Shown here in pieces: positions 62,826 through 64,000 of a DNA stretch of 64,000 bases. The stretch's first letter is position 1. Every line of letters begins with the position of its first letter. Source of the stretch: Triplophysa rosa. Its lineage: Eukaryota > Chordata > Actinopteri > Cypriniformes > Nemacheilidae. The translations under genes and the position numbers were made by a program. Location: contig NC_079910.1 in NCBI RefSeq assembly GCF_024868665.1, forward strand, positions 11,403,048 through 11,467,047. The letters are read 5' to 3'. Below the pieces are notes generated by a model. The model did not search any database and was not told where the DNA came from. It saw only the letters and a program-made list of their open reading frames with translations.

Positions 62826-63931
62826 ATGTCAGACTTTGATGAAGATGAGGTGCTAAAAGTGGACTCTGAGACAGAGGATGAGGAGCAAGAAAGTGAGGTT
62901 GGTCATGATAAAGAGGGGATACCAGAAGACCAGGTAACCTACATTTACAGATATTATCCACCAACTACAGTTCTTTTTCGAAGAGAATTAATACCAGATG
63001 GGATTTGCCTTTTTTCTTGCTCTATTATCAGATTGAGCCCTGTCCACTAAACCAGGACATGGTAGCTAAATGCTTATCTTTACTGTGCCACACCGGAAAC
63101 AGTCTGTCCCATGCCTATGTCAGACTTGATCTTAACAACAAGTAAGAAATGTTTACAATACAGAATATATGCCAGTTATGTGACATTAATCTGTCCAAGG
63201 GTATTATTGCAAATCAAATAAAAAAATCAGTTGTCTTATTAATTGCTTTTGTGTGTATAACTCTGTTTTGTTAGTTGCTTTTAATGAAATAGTTAGCTAA
63301 AGGAACACACTTAAATGTCTGTTTCTGTGACCCATCTCAACAATAGGGGTCTGACGGATTTGGTCTTGCTCAGCTCTTTCATCCATCTGCGTTACTTAGA
63401 CATTTCCTCCAATCATTTGTCAGACCTCTCTCCGTTGGCTGGCCTTACCCACCTGCTATGGGTTAAGGGAGATTCTAATCTGATTCAACGGTGTGAAGGC
63501 CAGTGGTTTGACCAGCTCGGTTTCCTACAGTGGCTCAGCCTTGCAAGCAACCGTCTGTGTGATGTGAAAGGCCTCAAAGCTACAGCACTGGAAACCCTCA
63601 ATCTTATTGGTAAGTGACACTTTTTTGTTGTACTTTTAATATAATGCTTTCTTTTACACTATAGTACCAATACTAGTTTGTCTCAATAAATGTAGAGTGT
63701 AGACATAGCTGTGTAATAAATCAATAAACATTGTGTGATGTCATATTTTATAGACAACTTTATTGTTACCACTGAATAGCAAAATTCTTTATGATTTTAG
63801 GTAATGGCATTCAGACAATGCAAGGCTTGGAATGTAATAATCTGACCAATCTGGTGACACTTGAGCTTAGAGGAAATTGCTTGGAAACTACAGATGGCAT
63901 TTACCTTTCTAATTTACGTCACTTACACCTG
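62826..63931 (+). CDS. lrrc23: Leucine-rich repeat-containing protein 23 (3' incomplete)
   Basis: Radial-spoke head component of motile cilia and sperm flagella. Exons seen: 62826-62933, 63032-63141, 63347-63609 and 63801-63931; more lie beyond the window. The ATG opens an acidic leader (MSDFDEDEVLKVDSETEDEE) as in mammals, then DMVAKCLSLLCHTGNSLSHAYVRL and leucine-rich repeats (LRYLDISSNHLSDLSPLAGL, LQWLSLASNRLCDVKGL, LETLNLIGNGIQTMQGL, LVTLELRGNCLETTDG). Phases join without stops. The repeat order and the LTHLLWVKGDSN block match LRRC23. Another LRRC family member is unlikely. Confidence 0.87.
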
Positions 63932-64000
63932 GTATGGCTGGTAGTTACTTTGCTGTACATAAAATTGCAAGTTATTTATCTCCAAGGATCTACAGTACCA

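Overview
This window is vertebrate nuclear DNA, most likely from a cyprinid-type teleost. Genes are split into many short GT-AG exons, introns are full of fold-back MITEs and other fish repeats, and the gene content is a laminin beta tandem pair followed by usp19. All five protein genes lie on the + strand. The species is not identifiable from the sequence; a polyploid cyprinid is possible but is only an inference.

Layout: (1) 1-1590, a minus-strand retroelement remnant inside a laminin intron. (2) 1608-16018, a laminin beta gene (lamb2-like, probably lamb2l), missing its first exons; 32 exons and 1769 codons are present and all are open. (3) 17609-39612, laminin beta-2 (lamb2), 33 coding exons and 1782 codons plus stop, with every splice phase intact but two in-frame TAA codons (codons 452 and 1452). 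(4) About 41200-59110, usp19, a Hsp90-linked deubiquitinase with two CS domains, a USP catalytic core, a MYND finger and two alternative C-termini (a membrane anchor, or a soluble tail ending MEEVD). Its conserved start is followed by TAA at codon 10. (5) 59809-61314, a five-exon HAD-like gene of unknown role, with TAA at codon 46. (6) 62826 to the window end, the 5' part of lrrc23, a radial-spoke protein gene, with a perfect RFX X-box upstream.

The order lamb2l-lamb2-usp19 in one orientation matches human 3p21, where LAMB2P1 (a pseudogene) lies 5' of LAMB2 and USP19 lies 3'. Here the upstream copy is open and the LAMB2 orthologue carries the stops. One 189-bp exon is almost identical between the paralogues while its neighbours are clearly diverged, which points to recent gene conversion.

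The laminins are secreted basement-membrane subunits. USP19 acts at the ER membrane or in the cytosol. LRRC23 acts in motile cilia and sperm flagella. These genes are neighbours by old synteny, not a functional operon. No CRISPR array, rRNA or tRNA was seen. The most unusual feature is that four in-frame TAA codons fall in three consecutive genes whose reading frames are otherwise perfect.
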